From: Methylophaga muralis
GTDB taxonomy: Bacteria; Pseudomonadota; Gammaproteobacteria; Nitrosococcales; Methylophagaceae
Length of the DNA stretch: 57,485 nucleotides
Direction: 5' to 3'
Assembly: GCF_001720165.1 (NCBI RefSeq)
Contig: NZ_MCRI01000015.1
Location: 1-57,485, forward strand
Shown one piece after another: positions 9,369 through 17,888 of this stretch (position 1 is its first letter; the number at the start of each line of letters is the position of its first letter). A program made the translations under genes and the position numbers. The notes below the pieces were generated by a model. The model searched no databases and was not told the DNA's origin. It was given only the letters and a program-made list of their open reading frames with translations.

Positions 9369-10517
9369 ATGACAACAAATACTGAAATAATGACAAAACC
9401 TGCTGCCCATACTTGGTGGTGGTACGGCCTTTTATTACTGGCAACCATAGGTATTTTGACGGTTTACCAAGAAGTGCTGGATGTTTATGAAGTTTCCATT
9501 CTAATTTTTACCGCTATCAGTATGGCAATGGTGGGTAATAAATGGCCCGGTTTTAGAGGACACTCAATTGCTGTTGCGATATTAAGTTTAATTGCTTTGC
9601 AACTGTATGGAAGCGATCTGGGTGCCGCTGAAACCAATGGCGTTCTCAAATACATGCTGGCCAGTCAATCTGCAATCATGTGGATGAGTGTGTTTTTCAT
9701 TGCCGCAACCTTCACTTATTTTGGCGGATTGATTTTCCGTTCCAGTTATACCGAAAAAGTTGGTAGTGCCTTTACCTGGATAGCAACTACATTTGGTATG
9801 ACCGGTCTGATGGTACGTTGGCGTGAGACCCATATGATGGGGGCTGATATTGGTTATATTCCGGTCAGCAACCTGTATGAAGTCTTTATCCTGTTTGCCG
9901 TTGTAACTGCACTGATTTATTTATTTTACGAACGTCGCTATCAAGTCCGTAGTTTGGGTGGTTTTGTTTTATTGGTCATTTCCGCTGCCGTTATTTTCCA
10001 ACTCTGGTATGCGTTTGAACGCAATGCGCATGAAATTCAGCCATTGGTTCCTGCACTGCAGAGTTATTGGATGAAAATTCATGTACCGGCAAATTTCATC
10101 GGTTACGGTGCATTTGCTATGGCTGCCATGATCGGAATCGCTTATTTGCTGGTCAGTTGGCGAGCTAACAAGAATCCTGACAGTGGCTTGGTTAAAGCTA
10201 TGCCACCACTGACCATGATGGATGACTTAATGTATAAAAGCATTGCCTTGGGCTTTGCCTTTTTTACCGTGGCAACCATACTTGGCGCCTTGTGGGCAGC
10301 AGAAGCTTGGGGTGGCTACTGGTCATGGGATCCAAAAGAAACCTGGGCGTTGATTGTCTGGTTAAACTACGCTGCCTGGTTACATATGCGTATGACAAAA
10401 GGCTGGAATGGTGTACCGATGGCCTGGTGGGCAATTGTCGGGTTGTTTGTGACCTTATTTGCCTTTTTAGGTGTCAATATGTTTCTGTCCGGTCTTCATT
10501 CTTACGGCAGTTTGTAA
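9369..10517 (+). CDS. ccsA: CcsA-type cytochrome c biogenesis protein (heme handling)
   Basis: A polytopic membrane partner of ResB, 382 residues. The tryptophan-rich heme-handling WWD motif is clear near residue 315-330 (WGGYWSWDPKETWALIVW). Conserved histidines occur around it (for example in the MKIHVPANFIGYG helix and the final LSGLHSYG). At least eight hydrophobic segments are visible. It sits between resB and dsbA. System II is the less common maturation route in gammaproteobacteria, many of which use the Ccm system. Confidence 0.93.
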   Translation: MTTNTEIMTKPAAHTWWWYGLLLLATIGILTVYQEVLDVYEVSILIFTAISMAMVGNKWPGFRGHSIAVAILSLIALQLYGSDLGAAETNGVLKYMLASQSAIMWMSVFFIAATFTYFGGLIFRSSYTEKVGSAFTWIATTFGMTGLMVRWRETHMMGADIGYIPVSNLYEVFILFAVVTALIYLFYERRYQVRSLGGFVLLVISAAVIFQLWYAFERNAHEIQPLVPALQSYWMKIHVPANFIGYGAFAMAAMIGIAYLLVSWRANKNPDSGLVKAMPPLTMMDDLMYKSIALGFAFFTVATILGALWAAEAWGGYWSWDPKETWALIVWLNYAAWLHMRMTKGWNGVPMAWWAIVGLFVTLFAFLGVNMFLSGLHSYGSL

Positions 10518-10540
10518 TTTTAAAATTTAAGGATATTTAA

Positions 10541-11182
10541 ATGACAAGATCATTCCGCGCTCTGTTACTGACCACAGCAGCTTTGCTGGTGCCATTTTCT
10601 GTGTCAGCAGACTCAGCAAAATACAAAGAAGGTGAGCATTATGAGCCTACCTCTCAGCGTATGGCAAAAAACACTTCCGGTGAACAGATTGAAGTCATGG
10701 AATTATTTTCTTATTCCTGTCCGCATTGCTTTACCTTAGATTCACAAATTATGCAGTGGAAAGAAACCTTGCCTGAGAATGTTAAATTTACTCAGGTACC
10801 GGCTATTTTTCGTGATAGCTGGTTGCAACTGGCAAGAGTTTTTTATGCGTCACAAGTGACAGGGGATTTTGAGAAACTGCATAAAGCCTTATTTAATGCC
10901 ATTCATATTGATAAACGTCGTTTGGATACAGAAGAGCGTTTATTGGATTTTGTTGCTGAGCAAGGTATTGATCGTGACAAATTCCTGGAAACTATGAATT
11001 CATTTACCGTTAAAACCAATGTGAAAAAAGCTCTGGTGATCAGCCAAACGGCAGGTGTAAGCGGCGTACCTTCAATCATCGTTGATGGGCGATATCATAC
11101 CGATGCTCCTAAAGCCGGCAGCATGACTGAAATGTTAAATGTCGTTGAGCATTTGATTGAAAAAATTGAAGCAGAAAAATAA
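10541..11182 (+). CDS. dsbA: Thiol:disulfide interchange protein DsbA
   Basis: A periplasmic oxidase that introduces disulfides into exported proteins. It has a signal peptide (MTRSFRALLLTTAALLVPFS, cleaved near VSA), the active site CPHC around residue 60 in YSCPHCFTLD, and the cis-proline loop SGVPSIIVDG. The length of 213 residues is normal. AAGGA lies upstream of ATG 10541. In Pseudomonas dsbA also lies by engB and cytochrome c4; here resB-ccsA are inserted between. Its oxidising activity affects the CxxC cysteines needed for heme attachment, so the grouping makes functional sense. Confidence 0.95.
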   Translation: MTRSFRALLLTTAALLVPFSVSADSAKYKEGEHYEPTSQRMAKNTSGEQIEVMELFSYSCPHCFTLDSQIMQWKETLPENVKFTQVPAIFRDSWLQLARVFYASQVTGDFEKLHKALFNAIHIDKRRLDTEERLLDFVAEQGIDRDKFLETMNSFTVKTNVKKALVISQTAGVSGVPSIIVDGRYHTDAPKAGSMTEMLNVVEHLIEKIEAEK

Positions 11183-11196
11183 AGCGCTTTAGAATT

Positions 11197-11232
11197 AAAA
11201 AAGCCGGTTAGTTAATTAACCGGCTTTTTTTT
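11197..11232. terminator. Bidirectional terminator between dsbA and mltF
   Basis: AAAAAAGCCGGTTA (11197-11210), loop GTTAAT, then TAACCGGCTTTTTTTT. A on one side and T on the other serve both converging genes. Confidence 0.92.
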
Positions 11233-11237
11233 GCCTT

Positions 11238-12635
11238 TTATAAGGCTGCTGGCAGTGTCTGATTGGGTTCTGCCGGCGGTGTGGTCGAGTTTCGGTTGAC
11301 CTCATCATGGTGCAGCATGATATCGTAGTAACGCCTGATATTACCGACAAAACGTACAGGTTCTCCACCACGGGCATAACCATAACGAGTCTGACTAAAC
11401 CACTGTTGTTTTGCCAGTAACGGCAAATTTTCACGAACATCGGCCCAGCGATCTGGATTACCGCCATTTTTTTCGGTAAGGATCCTAGCATCTTCCAGAT
11501 GACCCAGACCAATATTATAGGCTGCCAAAGCCAGCCAGGTTCGATCCGGTTCGGCAATACGCTCAGGCAAACGGTTCTTTATAATGGTCAAATAGGCCGT
11601 ACCAGCAAAGATACTTTGCTCAGGATCTTCCCGATCAGTAACCCCCATTTCATTGGCGGTGGCCTGAGTGAGCATCATTAAGCCCCGAACACCGGTACTG
11701 GAAACAGCTTCCGGATTCCAGTGTGATTCTTGATAGGCCATAGCCGCCAGTAATCGCCAATCATAACCATAGGCTAATGCGGCCGCTTTAAACATCGATT
11801 CGTATTGAGGCAGGTGCGTTTGGATTCGGCGATGAATGGCGCGGGAATCGACATAGTCAAAACGACGGATATGACCGAAATAGGTTTCAATCAATTGATC
11901 CAGATAGCCTGTGTTTTCAATTTCTTCAAAAAAAGCTGTTACCGCGAGTTGTAAACTCATATCCTCACTGCGGCGCATTCCCCAGGCAAGAGGTTGAGGA
12001 TCCGAAACATCAAAAGCGACACGTAATTCGGGATATAGACCATGACTGGCCGACATCTCATTAGAATCAACAATGGTGTAATCAATTAATTCAAGTTGAA
12101 CCAGCTGTAATAGGCCACTTGAATCGATAGATTGATTTTCTGTCCATGAGAGTAGTGGAATTTCTTGTTGCAATAAGGCGAGCTGTTCAGCATGGCTGCT
12201 ATTGGCAAGAATCTCTAACTGACCGCTGCTGATTTCAGTAATATCACGGGGTTTAGGGCTGCCGTGACGATAAATTAATTGTTGAGTCACTTCATGATAA
12301 ATCGGCCCAAAACGTAACCGGTTTTGCCTTGCTCGGGTAATGGTTAATCCAGCCGCAGCGATATCTGCCTGACCATTCTCAATCATATCCAAAGTTTTAC
12401 TGAGTGTATTGGGAACCGTTACTTTGAGTTCAACCCCCAGATAATCTGCAAAAGCTTGTGCCAGATCGAACTCAAATCCTGCAAGCTGACCAGAGTTAGT
12501 GTAATAACTGGTTAAACCATAACGGCTGACGACTCGCAGTTCGCCGCGTTCCAGAATCTGTTCAAGTTGATTACTGGAAGTGCTGCAAGCGTTTAATATG
12601 CAGAGCATGAGAATGAGAAAAAATAGCTTTTTCAA
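11238..12635 (-). CDS. mltF: Membrane-bound lytic murein transglycosylase F
   Basis: Cleaves peptidoglycan glycan strands to 1,6-anhydro products at the outer membrane. A lipoprotein signal ending LCILNAC is followed by a family-3 solute-binding-like domain (about residues 30-265) and a C-terminal SLT domain. The SLT domain carries the catalytic glutamate in MAYQESHWNPEA and the GVRGLMMLT motif. The lipobox points to a start at TTG 12635; a longer open frame to 12707 would bury the signal peptide behind 24 residues. Adjacent to tadA, as in E. coli. About 465 residues, normal for MltF. Confidence 0.92.
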   Translation of the reverse strand: MKKLFFLILMLCILNACSTSSNQLEQILERGELRVVSRYGLTSYYTNSGQLAGFEFDLAQAFADYLGVELKVTVPNTLSKTLDMIENGQADIAAAGLTITRARQNRLRFGPIYHEVTQQLIYRHGSPKPRDITEISSGQLEILANSSHAEQLALLQQEIPLLSWTENQSIDSSGLLQLVQLELIDYTIVDSNEMSASHGLYPELRVAFDVSDPQPLAWGMRRSEDMSLQLAVTAFFEEIENTGYLDQLIETYFGHIRRFDYVDSRAIHRRIQTHLPQYESMFKAAALAYGYDWRLLAAMAYQESHWNPEAVSSTGVRGLMMLTQATANEMGVTDREDPEQSIFAGTAYLTIIKNRLPERIAEPDRTWLALAAYNIGLGHLEDARILTEKNGGNPDRWADVRENLPLLAKQQWFSQTRYGYARGGEPVRFVGNIRRYYDIMLHHDEVNRNSTTPPAEPNQTLPAAL

Positions 12636-12738
12636 AACATCACTACTGTCAGTAGGGCACAAAATTATGCTACATAAGTATTGGTTTGCACACCTTAATT
12701 TCCCCAAATTCGGCGGTAAACATTAGTAAATGTGATGT

Positions 12739-13188
12739 TTATCGCTTAGATCGGAAAAAAGTTTTAAGTATTGCACTACTTTCGTCAGCTAACAGTCCGC
12801 CCTCACATTTAACGCGGTGATTCAGTTGTGGAGTATTGAAAACATTAAAACAACTACCGGCAGCGCCGGTTTTAGGCTCAGCTGCAGCAAATACCACTCG
12901 CTCAATTCGCGCATGCACAATGGCTCCAGCACACATGATGCAGGGTTCTAATGTGATATACATTGTGGCGTTAGGTAGTCGATAGTTCTGTTGCTGCAAA
13001 CAGGCTGCACGCAAAGCAATAATTTCGGCATGTGCTGTCGGATCATGTTGGCTGATGGGTTGATTCCATCCAGAGCCGATAATCTGATCGTCTAATACAA
13101 TGATTGCGCCAACGGGTACTTCTCCCAGTTGCTCAGCTTGCTGCGCCAGCAACAAAGCCTGACGCATCCAGTCTTCATCGCTTAGCAT
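12739..13188 (-). CDS. tadA: tRNA-specific adenosine deaminase
   Basis: Converts adenosine 34 of tRNA-Arg(ACG) to inosine, an essential wobble modification. The zinc and catalytic motifs are HAEIIAL (HAE) and PCIMC (PCxxC). I choose ATG 13188, MLSDEDWMRQALLLAQQAE, which matches the family N-terminus and gives 149 residues. It overlaps the end of waaA by 14 bases, which implies coupled translation. Confidence 0.94.
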   Translation of the reverse strand: MLSDEDWMRQALLLAQQAEQLGEVPVGAIIVLDDQIIGSGWNQPISQHDPTAHAEIIALRAACLQQQNYRLPNATMYITLEPCIMCAGAIVHARIERVVFAAAEPKTGAAGSCFNVFNTPQLNHRVKCEGGLLADESSAILKTFFRSKR

Positions 13189-14449
13189 GACTGATATAAA
13201 TATCAATAAGGTTAAGCAGGCGCTGACTTGCCCCCTTACTTTGTTCAATTAATTGCCGACCTGCATCACCCATTTCGGCTCGACGTTGCGGCGCTGTTAA
13301 TAAATCAATCACAGTATCGGCTAATTGCTCAGCATTTTTTACTTCAATAGCGGCATGATGCTCCACAAACTGTTTGGTGACTTCAAGAAAGTTAAAATAA
13401 TGCGGCCCGATAATGACGGGTCTGGAAAGCGCTGCCGGTTCTAATAGGTTATGACCACCATGAGCAACCAAGCTGCCCCCGACAAAGGCTACATCAGCGG
13501 TTCCATAAAAGGTGGACAGCTCACCCATGGAATCGACAACTAAGGCCTGAACTTGGCTGTTACAAGGCTTACCTTCACTTCTACGCAGTGTGTTTAATCC
13601 TGAGCGTCGACATAAAGCTGCAACTCGGTCAAAACGTTCAGGATGGCGGGGTACGATAATCAATAATAAATCACGAAACTGCCCGCGAATTTTGCGAGCC
13701 GCATCTATAATCTGTTCTTCTTCACCTTCATGGGTGCTGGCAGCAATAAATACCGGCCGATTACCCCATAAAGCACGAATAGCTTCGGCTCGTTCAATAG
13801 CACTGGCGGGTAGGGTGATTTCATACTTCAGATTGCCAACAACATGTACTTTTTCTTTCGCGGCACCCAATTGTATAAATCGTTCACGATCGCTATGAGT
13901 TTGCGTAGCAATCAATGGCAAGCTTTGTAGCATTTGTCCTGCCAGCTTGCTTACTTTCTGATAACCACGTGCACTGCGTGCAGATAATCGTGCATTTGCG
14001 ATGACCAAAGGTATGGACTGTTTTGCACATTCCATGATCAAGTTTGGCCAAAGCTCTGTTTCCATAATGACGCCAAATTGAGGGCGCATTGCTTTCAAGA
14101 ATCGTTTCACAGCAAAAGGGAGGTCATATGGCAGGTAGACATGCATTACCTTATCAGCAAACAGCATTTTCACCCGTGCACTTCCGGTCGGTGTCATGGT
14201 GGTGATAAGAATTTTGTGTGCAGGATAACGTTGTTGTAAACCTTGAATCAAAGGTCTGCAGGCTTCAGCTTCGCCTACCGATACGGCGTGAACCCAGATG
14301 AGTTTTTGTGTAGATGTACGCGATTTAATAAATCCGAAACGCTCATTCCAGCGTTTAAAGTAATCCGGTGCTTTAAATCCTCGCCAGATTAATCGCATTA
14401 GAATAAGTGGCGTAGCAAGATAGAATAAAATTGAGTAAAAAACTTTCAA
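13175..14449 (-). CDS. waaA: Kdo transferase (3-deoxy-D-manno-octulosonic acid transferase)
   Basis: Transfers Kdo from CMP-Kdo to lipid IVA, the first inner-core step of LPS. The N-terminal membrane anchor MKVFYSILFYLATPLILMRL is followed by a GT-B fold with the motifs WVHAVSVGEA, ETELWPNL, GGSLVAHGGHN and EP near the C-terminus. It has 424 residues, as usual. It is divergent from an LpxL-type acyltransferase, so two steps that complete Kdo2-lipid A share one 84-base promoter region. The Kdo supply genes kdsC and kdsD are also in this window. Confidence 0.95.
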   Translation of the reverse strand: MKVFYSILFYLATPLILMRLIWRGFKAPDYFKRWNERFGFIKSRTSTQKLIWVHAVSVGEAEACRPLIQGLQQRYPAHKILITTMTPTGSARVKMLFADKVMHVYLPYDLPFAVKRFLKAMRPQFGVIMETELWPNLIMECAKQSIPLVIANARLSARSARGYQKVSKLAGQMLQSLPLIATQTHSDRERFIQLGAAKEKVHVVGNLKYEITLPASAIERAEAIRALWGNRPVFIAASTHEGEEEQIIDAARKIRGQFRDLLLIIVPRHPERFDRVAALCRRSGLNTLRRSEGKPCNSQVQALVVDSMGELSTFYGTADVAFVGGSLVAHGGHNLLEPAALSRPVIIGPHYFNFLEVTKQFVEHHAAIEVKNAEQLADTVIDLLTAPQRRAEMGDAGRQLIEQSKGASQRLLNLIDIYISHAKR

Positions 14450-14533
14450 ATTGGTCTCACTGCAGGGAGTTTTTTAAGCTTAAATTGAGTTGGGATGATA
14501 GCATAGACGCTGTTTTGTATTGTTAATGCCGCG

Positions 14534-15454
14534 ATGAAAATTCTCAGTAAAAAATTCCTTCACCCTCGATTCTGGCCTAATTGGCTTGGCTTGCTGCTTA
14601 TGCGACTTTCGATTTATTTGCCAAAATCATGGCAACTTTTTGCTGGTCGCAACTTAGGGCGCTTGATGCGATTATTTATGAAAGATCGCGAGCGAGTCGC
14701 CAAACGGAATCTTGAATTATGTTTTCCTGATATGCCATCAAGCGAACGCGAAAGTTTACTTAGAGAAAATATGTTGACGATGGGCATGATGCCGATTGAA
14801 ACCGCTGTGAGTTGGTGGGCCAGTGATAAAAGTCTGCAAAAACGCGTTGAATACCATGGTCTTGAACATATTCAAAATGCATTGGCAAAGGGCAAGGGTG
14901 TGCTGTTATTAACAGGACACTTTACCAGTATGGAGTTAGGTGGACGGCTGATCATGTTGAAGCAGCCGTGCTATGTCATGTTTCGAGAACTGAAAAGTCC
15001 GCTCTTCAATGCGGTAATGCTAGTTCAACGCGAACGCCATAGTGAAGGCACAGTGTTACAGGCGGATATGCGAGGCATGTTACGAGCTTTAAAGAAAAAT
15101 AAGGTTGTATGGTATGCCCCGGATCAAGATTTTGGCCGTAGAACCAGTGTGTTTGCGAAATTTTTTGGTATTAATGCGGCGACTATCCCGGCGACGGCAC
15201 GACTTGCCAAAATGAGTGGGGCAGCCATTGTGCCTTATGTGCCGAGGCGCTTGGCTAATGGCAACTATTCAATTGATATCGGGCCTGCATGGGAGAATTA
15301 CCCAATTGGCGATGACTTGGCAGATGCGCAGAGAGTCAATGATTGGGTCGAAGCGGAAATAAAAAAATCGCCGGCGCAATACTTGTGGATGCATCGGCGA
15401 TTTAAAACGCAGCCTGAGGGCAAAGGTTTATTTTATAAAAAACTCAGCGATTAA
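14534..15454 (+). CDS. LpxL/HtrB-type lipid A acyltransferase
   Basis: Adds a secondary acyl chain to Kdo-lipid A on the inner face of the inner membrane. The HX4E-type catalytic motif appears as GHFTSMELGG near residue 135, with WYAPDQDFG and PFVPR-like downstream blocks (here IVPYVPRRL). It has 306 residues, normal for the family. LpxL versus LpxM cannot be told apart from this sequence alone. Its end overlaps the convergent PagL-like gene by 11 bases. Confidence 0.9.
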   Translation: MKILSKKFLHPRFWPNWLGLLLMRLSIYLPKSWQLFAGRNLGRLMRLFMKDRERVAKRNLELCFPDMPSSERESLLRENMLTMGMMPIETAVSWWASDKSLQKRVEYHGLEHIQNALAKGKGVLLLTGHFTSMELGGRLIMLKQPCYVMFRELKSPLFNAVMLVQRERHSEGTVLQADMRGMLRALKKNKVVWYAPDQDFGRRTSVFAKFFGINAATIPATARLAKMSGAAIVPYVPRRLANGNYSIDIGPAWENYPIGDDLADAQRVNDWVEAEIKKSPAQYLWMHRRFKTQPEGKGLFYKKLSD

Positions 15455-15929
15455 ACGGTGAAAAAGTGTAGCTCAGGATCAATGATTCTGAACCAGGATT
15501 GTTTTTGGCGAGATTGGCATTAGACATATGATAGAGCGTTAATGCCAGACGGGAACCTGGAGCTACCCGGTAACCAAGCTCAATGCCTGAACGAAATAAA
15601 AAGCCGCTACCCAGATCCTGACCATCTCCATCCTCATAACCCACTACGGCGAGCTGAGGAGTTAAAATCCATCTCTCACCGAGATTGATATCGTATCGGC
15701 CGCCAGCATGAGCCCAATAGCCACCATCGGTATTCGCGCTGACACCTACAGCAGGAATGATGTTGAAAAAGGATTCTTGTGATGCAAAACGATATTCAAT
15801 GCCCAACTCTAGTGAGCTGTCTTCAAAAACTTCAAAACTACCTGCTGAGATAGCGATTTCTGGGGATTGCGCTTGAACGCTGAAGCAGGTCAGTAATCCA
15901 ATCAGTCCAATAATGCCCTGTATTCTCAT
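15444..15929 (-). CDS. PagL-like lipid A 3-O-deacylase (outer-membrane barrel)
   Basis: A 161-residue secreted protein with a signal peptide ending at VQAQ and alternating beta strands that end in YTFSPFNR, as in an outer-membrane barrel. The block YHMSNANLAKNNPGSES reproduces the PagL active-site region: the catalytic His and Ser in H-x-S-N and a Glu after NPG. PagL removes the 3-position acyl chain from lipid A. It lies tail to tail with the acyltransferase that builds the same molecule. Confidence 0.85.
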   Translation of the reverse strand: MRIQGIIGLIGLLTCFSVQAQSPEIAISAGSFEVFEDSSLELGIEYRFASQESFFNIIPAVGVSANTDGGYWAHAGGRYDINLGERWILTPQLAVVGYEDGDGQDLGSGFLFRSGIELGYRVAPGSRLALTLYHMSNANLAKNNPGSESLILSYTFSPFNR

Positions 15930-16005
15930 CTCTCTTATCCTTTTTATAGTCTAACAAAATCAGTCTATTAGATAACATGATTCAAGCTGTTTGTGAAGTT
16001 TTAAA

Positions 16006-16035
16006 CAAAAAAAACCACCCGAAGGTGGTTTTTTT
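16006..16035 (-). terminator. Terminator of the rplM-rpsI operon
   Basis: AACCACC (16013-16019), CGAA loop, GGTGGTT (16024-16030), with A and T runs outside. It lies 18 bases past rpsI. Confidence 0.88.
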
Positions 16036-16052
16036 GTTCTGAAAACGTCGTA

Positions 16053-16442
16053 TTAACGTTTTGAGAATTGTGGTTTCTTACGTGCTTTATGCAGACCGAT
16101 TTTCTTACGTTCAACGGCACGAGCATCACGAGTAATGAACCCTGCGCTACGTAAGTCAGTTTTCAGTTCGCTGTTGTATTCAACTAATGCGCGGCTGATA
16201 CCATGACGAATCGCACCAGCTTGACCGTTATTACCACCACCACGAACGGTGATTTTCAGGTCGACTTTATCTAGCATTTCAACTAGTTCAAGTGGCTGAC
16301 GAACAACCATGCGAGATGTTTCACGACCGAAGTAATCTTCAAGGCTGCGAGTGTTGATGGTAATGTTGCCGCTGCCTGGCTTCATGAATACACGAGCGGT
16401 TGAGCTTTTGCGGCGGCCTGTAGCGTAGTAAGAATCTGCCAT
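16053..16442 (-). CDS. rpsI: 30S ribosomal protein S9
   Basis: 129 residues starting [19 protein letters not shown] and ending RKKPQFSKR, the invariant tail that reaches the P-site tRNA. It follows rplM by 12 bases in the conserved rplM-rpsI operon. Confidence 0.98.
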   Translation of the reverse strand: MADSYYATGRRKSSTARVFMKPGSGNITINTRSLEDYFGRETSRMVVRQPLELVEMLDKVDLKITVRGGGNNGQAGAIRHGISRALVEYNSELKTDLRSAGFITRDARAVERKKIGLHKARKKPQFSKR

Positions 16443-16454
16443 GACGTTATCCGA

Positions 16455-16883
16455 TTAAATTTCGAGCATTTTAGGTTGTTGAGCTGCGTGTGGATGTTCA
16501 GTACCAGCATAAACTTTCAGTTTGCTGAACATAGCACGGCCCAAAGGATTTTTAGGCAACATGCCTTTCACTGCTGTCTGGATAACACGCTCAGGCGCTT
16601 TGTCCAGTTGTTTTTCCAGCGAGATAGATTTGATACCACCGATGTGACCAGTGTGGTGATAGTAAATTTTATCTTTCATTTTGTTGCCAGATACACGCAG
16701 TTTTTCAGCGTTCACAACAACAATGTAATCGCCAGTATCAACGTGAGGTGTATAGATAGCTTTGTGTTTGCCGCGCAGACGGCGAGCGATTTCTGTTGCC
16801 ATACGGCCCAGAGTTTTGCCATCGGCATCAATTACGAACCAGTCGCGACGAACTTCTGCTGGTTTTGCACTTAAGGTTTTCAT
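16455..16883 (-). CDS. rplM: 50S ribosomal protein L13
   Basis: 142 residues from ATG 16883 ([19 protein letters not shown]), the normal length and start; AGGAG lies 11 bases upstream. Typical segments are [16 protein letters not shown] and [18 protein letters not shown]. An early assembly protein of the large subunit. The frame is open ten residues further upstream but nothing supports that start. Confidence 0.98.
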   Translation of the reverse strand: MKTLSAKPAEVRRDWFVIDADGKTLGRMATEIARRLRGKHKAIYTPHVDTGDYIVVVNAEKLRVSGNKMKDKIYYHHTGHIGGIKSISLEKQLDKAPERVIQTAVKGMLPKNPLGRAMFSKLKVYAGTEHPHAAQQPKMLEI

Positions 16884-16969
16884 TCCGCGGGGTGCTCCTG
16901 AAAATATACGCATGCGGTCAAATAAAGAGGGAGAATGTTACGGATTCGAGCAAAGTATGTCAACTGCAA

Positions 16970-17767
16970 TTAACTAAATATAAACAGCAGGATGCCACCA
17001 AGTGCTAAGCGGTAAATGACAAAAGGCCACATACCTATCCGTTCAAGTAATTTCAGAAACAAAAAGATACAAAGATATGCACTAATCGCAGAAAAAATAG
17101 CACCTGCAGTTAAAGCAAACCAATCCGTAGCTTGATCCGCTTCAATTAGTTTGATTGTTTCCAAACTACCGGCAAGAAAAATTACTGGTATTGATAATAA
17201 AAAGGAGAATCTGGCAGCGGCTTCCCGTGTCAAACCCAACATCAACGCTGCGGTCATAGTAACACCTGAGCGTGAAGTACCGGGAATTAATGCTAATGCC
17301 TGAACTACACCGATAATGAGAATATCTTTCCAGCTCATTTGTTGTTCAGTGCGATCTCGTTTGCCTTGCCAGTCTGCAAAGCCTAATAACAGGCCGAATA
17401 TAATAGTAGTGGCGGCTATGACCAGCGGACTGCGTAGGAATAATTCTATGAAGTCGCCTAAAAACAATCCGGCAAGGCCAACCGGAATGGTGCCAAGAAT
17501 TACTGCCCAGGCTAATTTACTTTCACCTACGGTTTGTCTTTGTTGCAGTGAGCGAAACCAGTCTGCGATAAGTTGTCTGATAGTGGCGCGAAAATAAAAA
17601 ATGACCGCAGCCAATGTACCAACATGCACAGCAACGTCAAAAGCCAGTCCCTGATCTTCCCAACCGGCAATAATCGGTAGCAGTATTAAATGAGCGGAGC
17701 TTGAAATGGGCAGGAATTCAGTCAGGCCCTGTAACAGGGCAAGTGCAACAATTTGTATAATTTCCAT
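16970..17767 (-). CDS. uppP: Undecaprenyl-diphosphatase UppP (BacA)
   Basis: Dephosphorylates undecaprenyl pyrophosphate to recycle the lipid carrier for peptidoglycan and O-antigen. The N-terminal active-site block LLQGLTEFLPISSSAHL and the second motif PGTSRSG are both present, in a protein with about eight hydrophobic segments. I choose ATG 17767 (MEIIQIVALALLQG), giving 265 residues, the family norm. The gene is divergent from the large FAD/Fe-S oxidoreductase. Confidence 0.95.
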   Translation of the reverse strand: MEIIQIVALALLQGLTEFLPISSSAHLILLPIIAGWEDQGLAFDVAVHVGTLAAVIFYFRATIRQLIADWFRSLQQRQTVGESKLAWAVILGTIPVGLAGLFLGDFIELFLRSPLVIAATTIIFGLLLGFADWQGKRDRTEQQMSWKDILIIGVVQALALIPGTSRSGVTMTAALMLGLTREAAARFSFLLSIPVIFLAGSLETIKLIEADQATDWFALTAGAIFSAISAYLCIFLFLKLLERIGMWPFVIYRLALGGILLFIFS

Positions 17768-17888
17768 ATTTTTCTCGTTAACTGCCACTTCCGGCAAAAG
17801 GCTCACTATAAATGGGTCTTATAATAGCGGGCTTCGTGTTAAAATCTGCGATTAAATTCACTTCTCAATCAGGATTAGCTGACCCATT

